This document shows, piece after piece, positions 1 to 6,883 of a stretch of 9,921 nt of DNA. A program made the translations under genes and the position numbers. Under the pieces are notes generated by a model. The model was not told the origin of the DNA, searched no databases, and saw only the letters and a program-made list of their open reading frames with translations. This stretch comes from a bacterium UBP6_UBA1196 (GTDB lineage Bacteria; UBP6; UBA1177): the NCBI GenBank assembly GCA_002310035.1, contig DBYC01000047.1, positions 3,251 through 13,171 on the forward strand, in the 5' to 3' direction. The number at the start of each line of letters is the position of its first letter. The first letter of the stretch is position 1.

Positions 1-878
1 TCGTCAGGGGAAATCCCGTAACGTGTCGCGGCGTCTTTCTGCAAAGCCTTGAGGTCGTAGAGACTCGGCGCGTATTCGACGAATTTTTTCTTCTTGACGC
101 TTGTAATTACTAAATTTTTTCCTTCGAGTGAAGCTGCGATCCTGTCTGCTTCGGCCAGATCCGTCGTCTTGAAAATTCGGTCGTCCTCGTCGACCATCTG
201 GAAGGTTACGCCTTCTTTTGAAACGAAGCTGAAAGTTCTGAATGGTTCAGGCTTGAAATCGCGGTTTTCAAAAAATCTTTTAATGATTTCAGCAAGAAGC
301 CATGTCTGGACGCGGCCTATGCTCACAGGTTTCCCTGGAGTTCCGTATTTCACGCTGTAAAGAATAGTTAGCTGGATCCCGATGAGCCAGTCTACGATTT
401 CCCGCGTCCGCGCCGCTTTGTAATATCCTTCGTATTCGGTGTAGCTTTTTCTTGCCTCAAATGCCTTCTTTATCTCGGGCGCAGTCTCGCTGTGAAGCCA
501 GATCCTCGTGATTTTGTCGGTCGAAACTGAGCCGTTTTCGGTCGCAAGTTCAAGAATGTTGCGGTGGATAAGCTCTCCTTCGCGGTCAGGGTCGGCACCC
601 AAAATGATTTCCGTGGCGTTTTTGAGAGCTCTTTCGATATCTCCGAAAACCTGTTTGTTTGTGACTATGTGCCTGAAATCTTTTGGAATAAACGGCAAAA
701 ACTGAAGAAGGTCGCGCCAGAAGGGCTTTTTCCCGCTTTGAAAGTGATCCTGAAGGTAAAACTCAAGGTCGCGGAGCGATTCGATGTGACCGACGCTTGA
801 AACGACCTTGACTTCGCTCCCCAATGCTGCCTCCATTTTGCGTTTCATGGAGGGCTTTTCGACGATCATTACTCTCAT
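1..878 (-). CDS. Type IA DNA topoisomerase, topoisomerase III-like (N-terminal part; runs off the window)
   Basis: Type IA topoisomerases cut one DNA strand through a tyrosine, pass the other strand and reseal, acting on negatively supercoiled or recombining DNA. Only the first 292 residues are visible. They show a TOPRIM domain: the EKPSM start at residues 7-11, where the Glu is the catalytic acid, and DPDREGE at 96-102, which binds Mg2+. SIGRVQT at 186-192 matches the family's S-x-GRVQT DNA-binding motif. The last visible stretch (LYDLKALQ, 273-280) normally lies shortly before the active-site tyrosine, which is therefore just outside the window. EKPS rather than ESPAK favours the topoisomerase III (topB) branch over TopA. 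Oddities: GRVQT is followed by W where P is usual, and the DWL-x-G segment (163-167) reads LTILYS instead of the M/A-T-R-x-Y-T/S form. The start ATG overlaps the meaB stop as ATGA and lacks a strong Shine-Dalgarno, suggesting translational coupling. Family assignment is firm; the subfamily is less so. Confidence 0.9.
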   Translation of the reverse strand, partial: MRVMIVEKPSMKRKMEAALGSEVKVVSSVGHIESLRDLEFYLQDHFQSGKKPFWRDLLQFLPFIPKDFRHIVTNKQVFGDIERALKNATEIILGADPDREGELIHRNILELATENGSVSTDKITRIWLHSETAPEIKKAFEARKSYTEYEGYYKAARTREIVDWLIGIQLTILYSVKYGTPGKPVSIGRVQTWLLAEIIKRFFENRDFKPEPFRTFSFVSKEGVTFQMVDEDDRIFKTTDLAEADRIAASLEGKNLVITSVKKKKFVEYAPSLYDLKALQKDAATRYGISPD

Positions 879-1819
879 TTGCTATCTTTTTTCCAAATGA
901 TTTCAAGGTTTTTATCAAGTTCGTGCATGGCGGAGTAGGGGTTGGTCCTTCCGTCGATGATTCCCTGCGTCCAGTCTTCGATTATACCTTTTGAATTGAG
1001 AAGGTTCATAATTTCATAACCGATCCTGTCCATTGCCTTGTGCTTGAACTGATTAATGATTTTGTCCTTTTTGACATCAGTTCCGCTCTCTTTGAGCCAT
1101 GAGTTTCTGTCAGCGATCGAATCCATAAGTCTGCCGATCCCCTGATTTTCGGTCGCAATCGTTTCGACTACCGGCGGGACCCACAGAAACCTGTGTTTGT
1201 TGAGGTTTATTATCATGTTTATTTCGGCGAGAAGTTTTTCTTTTCCGTCTTTGTCAGCCTTGTTTACGACAAAAATGTCGGCGATCTCCATAATTCCGGC
1301 CTTCAAAGCCTGAATATCGTCGCCAAGACCTGGAACTAAAACCAGCAGAACGGTGTCTGCAATGCTCATGACATCTATTTCGCTCTGTCCGACTCCGACT
1401 GTTTCAACGATGAGAACGTCAAAACCGACACTTTTCATCAGGTTGAGGACATCGATCGTCGCCGGAGCTAGACCGCCGAGACTTCCGCGGCTTCCCATCG
1501 AGCGGATGAAAACGCCGGGATCGGATGCGTGGTCTGACATTCTTATTCTGTCGCCCAGGATCGCTCCGCCCGAGAAAGGGGAGCTCGGGTCGACTGCTAC
1601 TACTCCGACAGTTTTGCCTAAGTTGCGGTATTCCTTGATGATTCTGTCTGTAAGCGAGCTTTTTCCAGCTCCGGGAGGCCCTGTGATTCCGATTGTTAGA
1701 GTTTCAGAATTTTCCTTGTAAAGCGACATCAGATCGTCTTCAAAACCGGCTCTGTTATTTTCGATTTTCGAAATCAGTTTTGCGAGTGATCTGAAATCCA
1801 TGATTAGATCGGTTGTCAT
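875..1819 (-). CDS. meaB: MeaB/ArgK-type GTPase, chaperone of a B12-dependent acyl-CoA mutase
   Basis: MeaB is a cytosolic G3E-type P-loop GTPase that protects methylmalonyl-CoA mutase and gates loading of adenosylcobalamin. The 314-residue length is typical for the family. Visible motifs are Walker A GPPGAGKS (residues 47-54), VDPSSPFSGG (77-86) followed by GDRIRM (89-94), the Walker B/switch segment ETVGVGQSE (139-147), and the guanine-specificity motif NKAD (186-189). The C-terminal region after about 260 is the usual helical dimerisation part. The start ATG is preceded by GGAG about 8 bases upstream and lies 1 bp after the stop of the DUF721 gene. The stop overlaps the topoisomerase start. 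No mutase or B12 gene is in the window, so the client enzyme (MutA/MutB, Icm or similar) must be encoded elsewhere. The stand-alone form argues against an IcmF fusion. The assignment is based on full motif coverage. Confidence 0.95.
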   Translation of the reverse strand: MTTDLIMDFRSLAKLISKIENNRAGFEDDLMSLYKENSETLTIGITGPPGAGKSSLTDRIIKEYRNLGKTVGVVAVDPSSPFSGGAILGDRIRMSDHASDPGVFIRSMGSRGSLGGLAPATIDVLNLMKSVGFDVLIVETVGVGQSEIDVMSIADTVLLVLVPGLGDDIQALKAGIMEIADIFVVNKADKDGKEKLLAEINMIINLNKHRFLWVPPVVETIATENQGIGRLMDSIADRNSWLKESGTDVKKDKIINQFKHKAMDRIGYEIMNLLNSKGIIEDWTQGIIDGRTNPYSAMHELDKNLEIIWKKDSK

Positions 1820-1820
1820 T

Positions 1821-2288
1821 TCATATCTCCGGTTTGTTTGATTTTTTGTTTTTTGTTATGAAAAATTCTATGTTTGCTGCGTTTTCAGCTGTTTCTTCAT
1901 CAAAGCCGAATTTTTGCATAAGTTCCAGTTTTTTTTGAATGATTTCTTCTTCAGGAAAATCGCTCGCCTTTTGTACGACTCTCTTTTTTTCGATTTTCTT
2001 TGTTTTGTTGAAGAGGGACGGCACTATTGAGAATTTCAGTCTGAGCACATTTTCTCCGCCTGTTTTGGCATTCATTCTGTCGATTATCAATCTGGAAAAT
2101 TTCGATACGGTGGCAAGGACAATGTTGTTCGGAACGGCAATTTCCAGAATTTTCTGTTTTAATCTGATCGGAATGGTTATTTCTGCGTTGTTTTTGCCTA
2201 CAATTTCGCTCCAGTTCATTATCGCGAAAAGTAGTTTGTTCGGTGATTCCGAAATCACTGTCTGTATTGATTTTACCTGCTGCTTCAT
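1821..2288 (-). CDS. DUF721 / DciA-like protein, putative replicative helicase partner
   Basis: This 155-residue protein resembles the DUF721 family, whose member DciA is the ancestral loader or operator of the replicative helicase DnaB. Supporting features are the W-x-E-I-V-G segment (residues 26-31), followed by a short P-x-R-L stretch and the strand LEIAVPNNIVLATV (48-61) leading into a helix with FSRLIIDRMN (64-73). These match the family's pattern of a conserved Trp-Gly motif, a hydrophobic strand and a helix ending in LN or MN. A Lys/Arg-rich linker (96-107) precedes a C-terminal acidic helical tail, which fits the variable tail of DciA proteins. There is no strong Shine-Dalgarno: AAGTGA about 7 bases before ATG is the best candidate. 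It lies 11 bp after folD and 1 bp before meaB. The match is recognised by pattern only; low conservation makes this one of the less certain calls. Confidence 0.6.
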   Translation of the reverse strand: MKQQVKSIQTVISESPNKLLFAIMNWSEIVGKNNAEITIPIRLKQKILEIAVPNNIVLATVSKFSRLIIDRMNAKTGGENVLRLKFSIVPSLFNKTKKIEKKRVVQKASDFPEEEIIQKKLELMQKFGFDEETAENAANIEFFITKNKKSNKPEI

Positions 2289-2299
2289 ATAAAAATCAC

Positions 2300-3136
2300 T
2301 TAAATATTATGATTCTGGAGTTCGCGGCACAAGACTAGATTCTTGAGCATCATGGCGTTTGTGACTGTTCCGACTCCGCCTGGAACAGGGGAGTAGTTGA
2401 TCCTTGTCTCCTCGTTTTCCTGATCAAGGATCATGTCACCGGTAACTTTTCCCTCTTCGGTGACATGGATCCCGACATCGACAACGCTTGCTCCGTCCTT
2501 GATTTCACTTGATTTCACGATTCCGTGTGTTCCTGCGCATATTGCAACAATATCGGAGTTTTTTATAAGTTCTTTCATGTTTGAAGTTCCGCGGTGTGCC
2601 GTTGTTACGGTAGCGTTCCGATTGAGAAACAGTTTGAAAAGCGGAAGTCCGACTATATAGCTTCGGCCGATCACAAGGACATTTTTCCCTGAAAATTCTG
2701 TTTGATAGTGTTCGAGCAGTTTTATTGATGCAGCTGCTGTGCACGGAACGATCTCTTCTTTTTTTGAAGTGAAGATCCGTCCCTGATTGAAATATGTTAT
2801 TCCGTCAACATCTTTCAGCGGATTTATTCTTGTAAGAAGTTCGTTTTCCGGAATTTTTACCGGGAGCGGAAGTTCGACCATGATTCCTGTGATCGACGTG
2901 TCTTTGTTGAGAAGATCCAGCTTGCGGAAAAATTCGTCCTGTGTCATTTTTCCATCGACCGGAACGACCTCGATTTTTGCGTTTATCTTTTTCAGCCACT
3001 TCTCTTTTGTTTTGAGATAACTTTCCGCCGCATCGTCGTTAAGCGGGTGAAAAACCGCGAGAGTGAGAGCGGGAATATCCTGTTTCAAAAGTTCAGAAAC
3101 AATTCCGTCTGCCGCTTCCTTTCCTTTAAGTAACAT
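2300..3136 (-). CDS. folD: Bifunctional methylenetetrahydrofolate dehydrogenase / methenyltetrahydrofolate cyclohydrolase (divergent FolD)
   Basis: FolD oxidises 5,10-methylene-tetrahydrofolate and hydrolyses the methenyl product to 10-formyl-tetrahydrofolate, the donor for purine synthesis and for Fmt. The 278-residue length is normal. Seen in order: the Y40-xxx-K44 pair, where the Lys is the usual catalytic base; the substrate loop VELPLP (87-92); KDVDGI (108-113); PCTAAASIKLLEHY (131-144); the Rossmann motif VIGRSYIVGLPLFKL (155-169); VTTAHRGT (177-184); and PVPGGVGTVTNAMML (250-264). Three positions depart from the usual family form: Glu88 replaces the nearly invariant Gln of VQLPLP, Ala134 replaces Pro in PCTP, and GTVT replaces GPMT. 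The start ATG has AAGGAG 5 bases upstream. The gene lies 13 bp after a secreted-protein gene and 11 bp before the DciA-like gene. The family is certain; whether both activities persist is not. Confidence 0.95.
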   Translation of the reverse strand: MLLKGKEAADGIVSELLKQDIPALTLAVFHPLNDDAAESYLKTKEKWLKKINAKIEVVPVDGKMTQDEFFRKLDLLNKDTSITGIMVELPLPVKIPENELLTRINPLKDVDGITYFNQGRIFTSKKEEIVPCTAAASIKLLEHYQTEFSGKNVLVIGRSYIVGLPLFKLFLNRNATVTTAHRGTSNMKELIKNSDIVAICAGTHGIVKSSEIKDGASVVDVGIHVTEEGKVTGDMILDQENEETRINYSPVPGGVGTVTNAMMLKNLVLCRELQNHNI

Positions 3137-3149
3137 TTTAACTCCTTGA

Positions 3150-3737
3150 TTATTTTGACATTTTCATTATTTCCAACTCTTTTGCGATAGCATCCATCGC
3201 AGGCTTTTCTCCTTCCAGAACAGCGTCAACGGCTGCTTTCAGAGCAATGTTCGCCTTTTCCAGATCTTTGGCGATTTCAGCGATATCTTTTTTTTCAACC
3301 GCTTTATTGCGGGCTTCATTCCAGTCGTTGTAGGCCTGTTGCATTCCGAGCGACAGCTTGTGAATGTCCTGAACTTTTTTCCTGTCTTTTGAGAAAGTCG
3401 CCTCTTTCCACTCGTCATCCATATTGGCATAATGCGGCTTTAACCATTTTTTTTGAAGCATTTCAATGAGTTTTGTGTTTATGTCATAATATTTTTTGCA
3501 CTTGTTCTGTATAGTTTTAACTAAATTGGCGGCCTGGGAAAAAGCTTTGTTTTTGTGTCTCGAAGCAAGAACTTCCATGTCACGCACAGTATTTTTATAT
3601 GTATTGTCGTTCGGTCTGAATTCCTGATACAGTGTATAGCCGTCATTGTGGAGAATTACCACCTGCAGTGGTTCCTTTGCTGAAATCAGAAGCGGGAAAA
3701 ACAGAAAAAACATGTAAAAAACACGGAAAAACTTCAT
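3150..3737 (-). CDS. Small secreted or periplasmic helical protein of unknown function
   Basis: I do not recognise a family. The 195-residue product begins with a signal peptide: basic residues near the start (K2, R5), a very aromatic hydrophobic core (residues 6-18, rich in F and L), and a plausible signal peptidase I site after ISA at 18-20. There is no lipobox cysteine, so it is probably soluble in the periplasm or outside the cell. After a short region with predicted strand (24-38), the chain is highly charged and Lys/Glu/Ala-rich, probably helical and partly coiled coil (about 45-95 and 115-190). Only one cysteine (C80) is present in the mature part. I chose ATG 3737 because GGAGGG lies 5 bases upstream and a promoter lies just before it; a reading frame open to 3944 encodes no signal-peptide start and overlaps that promoter. 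It is the first gene of the folD-dciA-meaB-topoisomerase operon. Confidence 0.8.
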   Translation of the reverse strand: MKFFRVFYMFFLFFPLLISAKEPLQVVILHNDGYTLYQEFRPNDNTYKNTVRDMEVLASRHKNKAFSQAANLVKTIQNKCKKYYDINTKLIEMLQKKWLKPHYANMDDEWKEATFSKDRKKVQDIHKLSLGMQQAYNDWNEARNKAVEKKDIAEIAKDLEKANIALKAAVDAVLEGEKPAMDAIAKELEIMKMSK

Positions 3738-3915
3738 TATACCCTCCGCAAAAAACAAAAACGACCGATTATAACGGTTATTCCTTGCAATGCAAAGAAT
3801 CTTTGAGAGATTAAAACGATTGTGAAAAATTGAAAAGAAGAATCTGTTGAATTCGATGCTGAAACATGTTAGTAAAGATCGTTTTTTGCGGTTGAACACT
3901 GGCGCAGAGGTTTTT
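3738..3915. promoter_or_regulatory. Divergent intergenic region between the leftward operon and the glycerate kinase
   Basis: This 178-bp AT-rich spacer separates the two divergent units. It holds the clear minus-strand promoter described separately. On the plus strand I see no strong promoter; the best candidate is TTGAAT (3847-3852) with TAGTAA (3870-3875) at 17-bp spacing, which is poor at -10. No riboswitch, terminator or small RNA gene could be recognised. If the kinase started at the alternative TTG 3847, this spacer would shrink to 109 bp. Confidence 0.5.
3768..3795 (-). promoter_or_regulatory. Sigma-70-type promoter of the leftward operon
   Basis: Read on the minus strand, TTGCAT (3795-3790) and a perfect TATAAT (3773-3768) are separated by 16 bp. 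Transcription would begin near 3760, about 23 bases before the ATG at 3737. An 11-bp inverted repeat, TTGCA-N-TGCAA (3785-3795), covers the -35 box and could be an operator or chance. No experimental support is available. Confidence 0.65.
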
Positions 3916-4992
3916 ATGTTCGGATCACGGCAGTCATACATCAATTTTTTAACATCGATAAAATTTGATTTTTCTGGTTATGAAAAAATACGCGGAAGAG
4001 AGCGCAACATTATAATAAGTGTAGGAAAATCCGCTGATTACATGTTCCGGCAGTTTACAGAAATGTTTCCTGAAACTTCATTCCTGCCTTGTTTAGCCGT
4101 TCTTCCTCAAGGGTCGGAGATCCACGCCCTGAAAACGGAAAATGTTGTTTTTTCGACTCATCCGCATATGTCGGAAGCAAGCTTCGAAGCATGTGAAAAA
4201 CTCATAAATTTCGTTAAAATCCAAAATCCTGAAAATGTTGTCGTCCTTTTGAGCGGCGGAAGTTCTGCTCTCATTGAAAAAAGTTCAGATAAAAACGGAA
4301 CGATCCTGCTCAACGAAAAGTTGCTGAAAAGCGGTCTGCCTATTACTGAAATCAATAAAGCGAGGAGTGAAAATTCACTTGTTAAAAACGGTAAGCTTGC
4401 GGAATTATTCGGTAAAATCAATTTCTATGTTTTTGTTGCAAGCGATATCCCGTATCCTTGCGGAGAGAAGCTTGTCGGCAGTATGCCTTTTTTCAGGGAA
4501 GATCTCGAAAACACACACCTTTTCAAATGTGCATCTTCCGATCTGCTGCATGATGCACTTCTGAGACAAATGCCTGAAAATACTGAATCTGTCCGTCATT
4601 TTACAGGAAAAGTAGAAAAACTCGCAGAGGTCGTTATCCGCCATATTGATTCAGGAACAGAAAACCTGCTCGTCACAGGGGAACCGCTTTTGAAAATAGA
4701 ATCAAAAAATCCCGGATGCGGCGGCAGAATGAGTCATTTTGCGCTGATGATGCTCCCTTTTCTGAAAAAAGGAATGCGGCTTTATGCGCTTTCTTCCGAC
4801 GGTATTGACGGAAACTCGCCTTTTGCCGGGGCAGTTGTGGAAGGCGGAAGAATTTCAATTCCGGAAAATGAGATCAAAGAGTCTCTTCAAAATTATAACT
4901 CTGCTGAATTGTTGAATAAATTTGGTTTTATGGTTGAAAGCGGCTACACAGGGATAAATTTGAACGATTTTGTGATTTTTGAATACCGCTGA
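3916..4992 (+). CDS. Glycerate 2-kinase, GckA/MOFRL family (divergent, short)
   Basis: Enzymes of this family phosphorylate D-glycerate to 2-phosphoglycerate with ATP, feeding glycolysis or closing the serine-glyoxylate route. Family landmarks in the 358-residue product are SVGKSADYM (35-43), THPHMSEASFEACEKL (81-96), LLSGGSSALIEK (111-122), the LLKSGLPITEINKAR segment (136-150) leading to KNGKLAE (157-163), SDIPYPCGEKLVGSMPF (176-192), VTGEPLLKI (253-261) with GCGGRMSHFAL (267-277), and the MOFRL-type end ALSSDGIDGNSPFAGA (291-306). Several glycines common in the family are replaced: KGG reads KNG, GGE reads TGE, and GPTGTN reads GYTGIN. The protein is shorter than the usual 400-plus residues. 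I prefer ATG 3916 because AGAGG lies 5 bases upstream and the N-terminus then resembles family starts; TTG 3847 or ATG 3856 would add 23 or 20 residues. Exact substrate is inferred from the family. Confidence 0.85.
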   Translation: MFGSRQSYINFLTSIKFDFSGYEKIRGRERNIIISVGKSADYMFRQFTEMFPETSFLPCLAVLPQGSEIHALKTENVVFSTHPHMSEASFEACEKLINFVKIQNPENVVVLLSGGSSALIEKSSDKNGTILLNEKLLKSGLPITEINKARSENSLVKNGKLAELFGKINFYVFVASDIPYPCGEKLVGSMPFFREDLENTHLFKCASSDLLHDALLRQMPENTESVRHFTGKVEKLAEVVIRHIDSGTENLLVTGEPLLKIESKNPGCGGRMSHFALMMLPFLKKGMRLYALSSDGIDGNSPFAGAVVEGGRISIPENEIKESLQNYNSAELLNKFGFMVESGYTGINLNDFVIFEYR

Positions 4993-4995
4993 CGG

Positions 4996-5023
4996 TTGTT
5001 TTCTTAACGGAATGCTGTATAAT
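4996..5023 (+). promoter_or_regulatory. Sigma-70-type promoter of fmt
   Basis: TTGTTT (4996-5001) and a perfect TATAAT (5018-5023) are spaced by 16 bp, starting 3 bases after the glycerate kinase stop. Transcription would begin near 5030, giving a leader of roughly 27 bases that carries GGAGG (5048-5052), four bases before the fmt ATG. It suggests fmt is transcribed independently, although read-through from the kinase gene remains possible since I see no terminator between them. Confidence 0.6.
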
Positions 5024-5056
5024 TTTTAAGTTTTTCTTTGTATTTGCGGAGGAAAA

Positions 5057-5992
5057 ATGAAGATAGTTTTTATGGGAAGTCCAGAAATTTCAGTTCCTTT
5101 TCTTGATTTCTGTGCCGGGAAAACAGACGAGATCATTGTTTTTTCGCAGAAGGACAAAATCCGCGGGCGCGGCAAAAAACTTGAGCCGACGCCAGTGAAA
5201 AAGAGGGCGATCGAGCTCGGTCTTGAGGTCCACACGCTCTGGTCAAAGTCGGAAAAGGCGTTTGAAATAATGAAAAATTTCGCTCCAGATCTGCTTGTTG
5301 TAGTGGCTTACGGGCAGATCCTGCCAAAGCGCATTCTCGATCTGCCGAAACTTTATCCGCTGAATGTCCATTTCTCGCTTCTGCCTAAATACCGCGGCTC
5401 GACGCCTGTGAATACCGCTTTGCTCAACGGGGATGCGGTTAGCGGAACTTCGGTCATGGTGATGGATGAAGAGCTCGACAGCGGAGATGTGGTTCTTTCG
5501 GCCGGGTGCGCAGTTGAAGAGAACGACAATGCGACATCGCTGTTTGAAAAACTGACAAAACTTTCGCTTGAACTTCTGGAAAACAACTGGGAAAAGATCA
5601 AAAACGGAAATTTGGAGCGCGTTCCGCAGCAGGGGGAACCTGTTTTCACGAATATGATCCAGAAATCGGACATGTGGCTTGATTTTAATAGCGATGCAAG
5701 AATTTTATTTAACAAAATCAGGGCTTTGACCTATGAGCCCGGAGTGCGTGCGATTTTTCGCGGCAATATTGTCGGCATTGAAAAAGCTGAATTTGTTGCT
5801 AACTGTAACGGCAAAGCAGGTGAGATAGCTGAAGTTTCCAAAAGCGGGATAGTCGTTGCATGCAGAAACGGCGGGATAAAAATCACAGAACTCAGGCCGG
5901 CCGGCAAAAAATCGATGAAAGCGGCAGAATTTATCAACGGTTACAAACCTGCTCAGGGGGAGAGCTTTTCTTCAAACAATGAAAATTCCTGA
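5057..5992 (+). CDS. fmt: Methionyl-tRNA formyltransferase
   Basis: Fmt transfers a formyl group from 10-formyl-tetrahydrofolate to initiator Met-tRNA, enabling normal translation initiation. The 311-residue length is typical. The N-terminal formyltransferase domain shows FMGSPEISVPFL (residues 5-16) and the catalytic signature N103-x-H105 followed by SLLPKYRG (107-114) and LDSGD (140-144). N103, H105 and D141 sit where E. coli Fmt has N106, H108 and D144. The C-terminal tRNA-binding domain is recognisable from RALTYEPGVRAIF (about residues 228-240) to the end, including ELRPAGKKSM and the FINGYKPAQGE tail. ATG 5057 follows GGAGG by four bases. Unlike in many genomes, no peptide deformylase (def) gene is adjacent. 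The following membrane-protein gene overlaps its last 14 bases, so the two are probably co-transcribed. Confidence 0.97.
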   Translation: MKIVFMGSPEISVPFLDFCAGKTDEIIVFSQKDKIRGRGKKLEPTPVKKRAIELGLEVHTLWSKSEKAFEIMKNFAPDLLVVVAYGQILPKRILDLPKLYPLNVHFSLLPKYRGSTPVNTALLNGDAVSGTSVMVMDEELDSGDVVLSAGCAVEENDNATSLFEKLTKLSLELLENNWEKIKNGNLERVPQQGEPVFTNMIQKSDMWLDFNSDARILFNKIRALTYEPGVRAIFRGNIVGIEKAEFVANCNGKAGEIAEVSKSGIVVACRNGGIKITELRPAGKKSMKAAEFINGYKPAQGESFSSNNENS

Positions 5993-6875
5993 ATTTGCGA
6001 AGCGTGCTTCCGCTGAAATAAACCGAATCCCGCTCTGGGCGGCATTTCTTTTTTATCAAATTCTTATTCTAATCAGGATCGCTGTCGAAATGGGTGAAGC
6101 CGTGCCGGCGATTTTTGTTATGCAGCTTGCGTGGTTCGATTGTGTGTTGATGTTTTTCGTTATAAATTTCAAATACTTGCTTAAATTGAAAAACAAGGAT
6201 CTGCCGGTTTTGGCGCTAGGCGGATTTCTGACTTACATTCCTATGGTTTACTCTGTTGCGATGGATCACAAATGGAGGCTCAATTTCATAGAACCGGTTT
6301 CTTTCAATCAGGTCGTATCGGATATGCTGACGCTTCTGGCCGTGCACGAATACAACTGGCCTATGTTTCCTGAACTTCTGCTTCTTTTGATCGGATCTTT
6401 CGTGATGGCATTGATTTTGTCGGGCAGAATTGTGAGATCGCTTCTGGCGGCATTCCTTTCAGTCTATATGTCGTTTTTCTGTCTCGGTTTTTCGTGGATG
6501 GCGGTGAATCCTGAACACCCGTCTTTTTCGCACTGGAGATCGGCTTTGTCGGATTCCACCGCATATACACTGGTCTATATATCTTTTTTCGCTATTCTGG
6601 CATTGATGGCTTTTTGGAGGGAAGTTATTGCTTTTATTAAACAAAATGATACGAAATCCAGAGCCTTGCTTTTTTCTTTGTGTGCGGTTTCAACGATTTT
6701 TATGTGGATTTTTCTTTTTGTAATAAAAAAGGATCCTTTCGTTATAGACTATATTCTGCTTTTTATTCCTGCGGTTTCTTTCTCTTTGACGTTTTTCTGC
6801 GCCGTTAAAAAAAATTGGAAAATGATGTTCCTTCCTTTTTGGATAGTGATCCAGCACATTCTGCTTTTATTCTGA
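5979..6875 (+). CDS. Polytopic inner-membrane protein of unknown function
   Basis: I do not recognise a family. The 298-residue product has eight or nine likely membrane segments, at roughly residues 17-36, 43-67, 75-95, 129-148, 151-176, 196-213, 228-249, 254-276 and 283-298. Loops are short, and the longest polar stretch (about 96-126) contains HKWR and HEYNW. There is no cleavable signal peptide, no ATP-binding motif and no obvious catalytic signature. The last segment reaches the C-terminus. ATG 5979 overlaps the end of fmt by 14 bases; a purine-rich GGGGGAG lies about 17 bases upstream, too far to be ideal, so translation is probably coupled to fmt. It could be a small-molecule transporter, a membrane enzyme or an O-antigen/YfhO-like fragment, but nothing in the sequence decides this. 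Reality as a gene is well supported by length and hydrophobic pattern. Confidence 0.75.
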   Translation: MKIPEFAKRASAEINRIPLWAAFLFYQILILIRIAVEMGEAVPAIFVMQLAWFDCVLMFFVINFKYLLKLKNKDLPVLALGGFLTYIPMVYSVAMDHKWRLNFIEPVSFNQVVSDMLTLLAVHEYNWPMFPELLLLLIGSFVMALILSGRIVRSLLAAFLSVYMSFFCLGFSWMAVNPEHPSFSHWRSALSDSTAYTLVYISFFAILALMAFWREVIAFIKQNDTKSRALLFSLCAVSTIFMWIFLFVIKKDPFVIDYILLFIPAVSFSLTFFCAVKKNWKMMFLPFWIVIQHILLLF

Positions 6876-6883
6876 AAAAAATC

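Noticed and set aside
1939..2292. Open frame of 117 codons on the plus strand opposite the DciA-like gene
   Set aside because: It is antisense to a gene in a tight operon, has no ribosome binding site of note, and its Phe/Leu/Ile-rich product mirrors Lys/Glu-rich codons on the other strand.
3738..3944. N-terminal extension of the secreted-protein frame up to 3944
   Set aside because: It would bury the signal peptide in mid-protein and overlap the promoter and the divergent kinase; ATG 3737 has GGAGGG and a proper signal peptide start.
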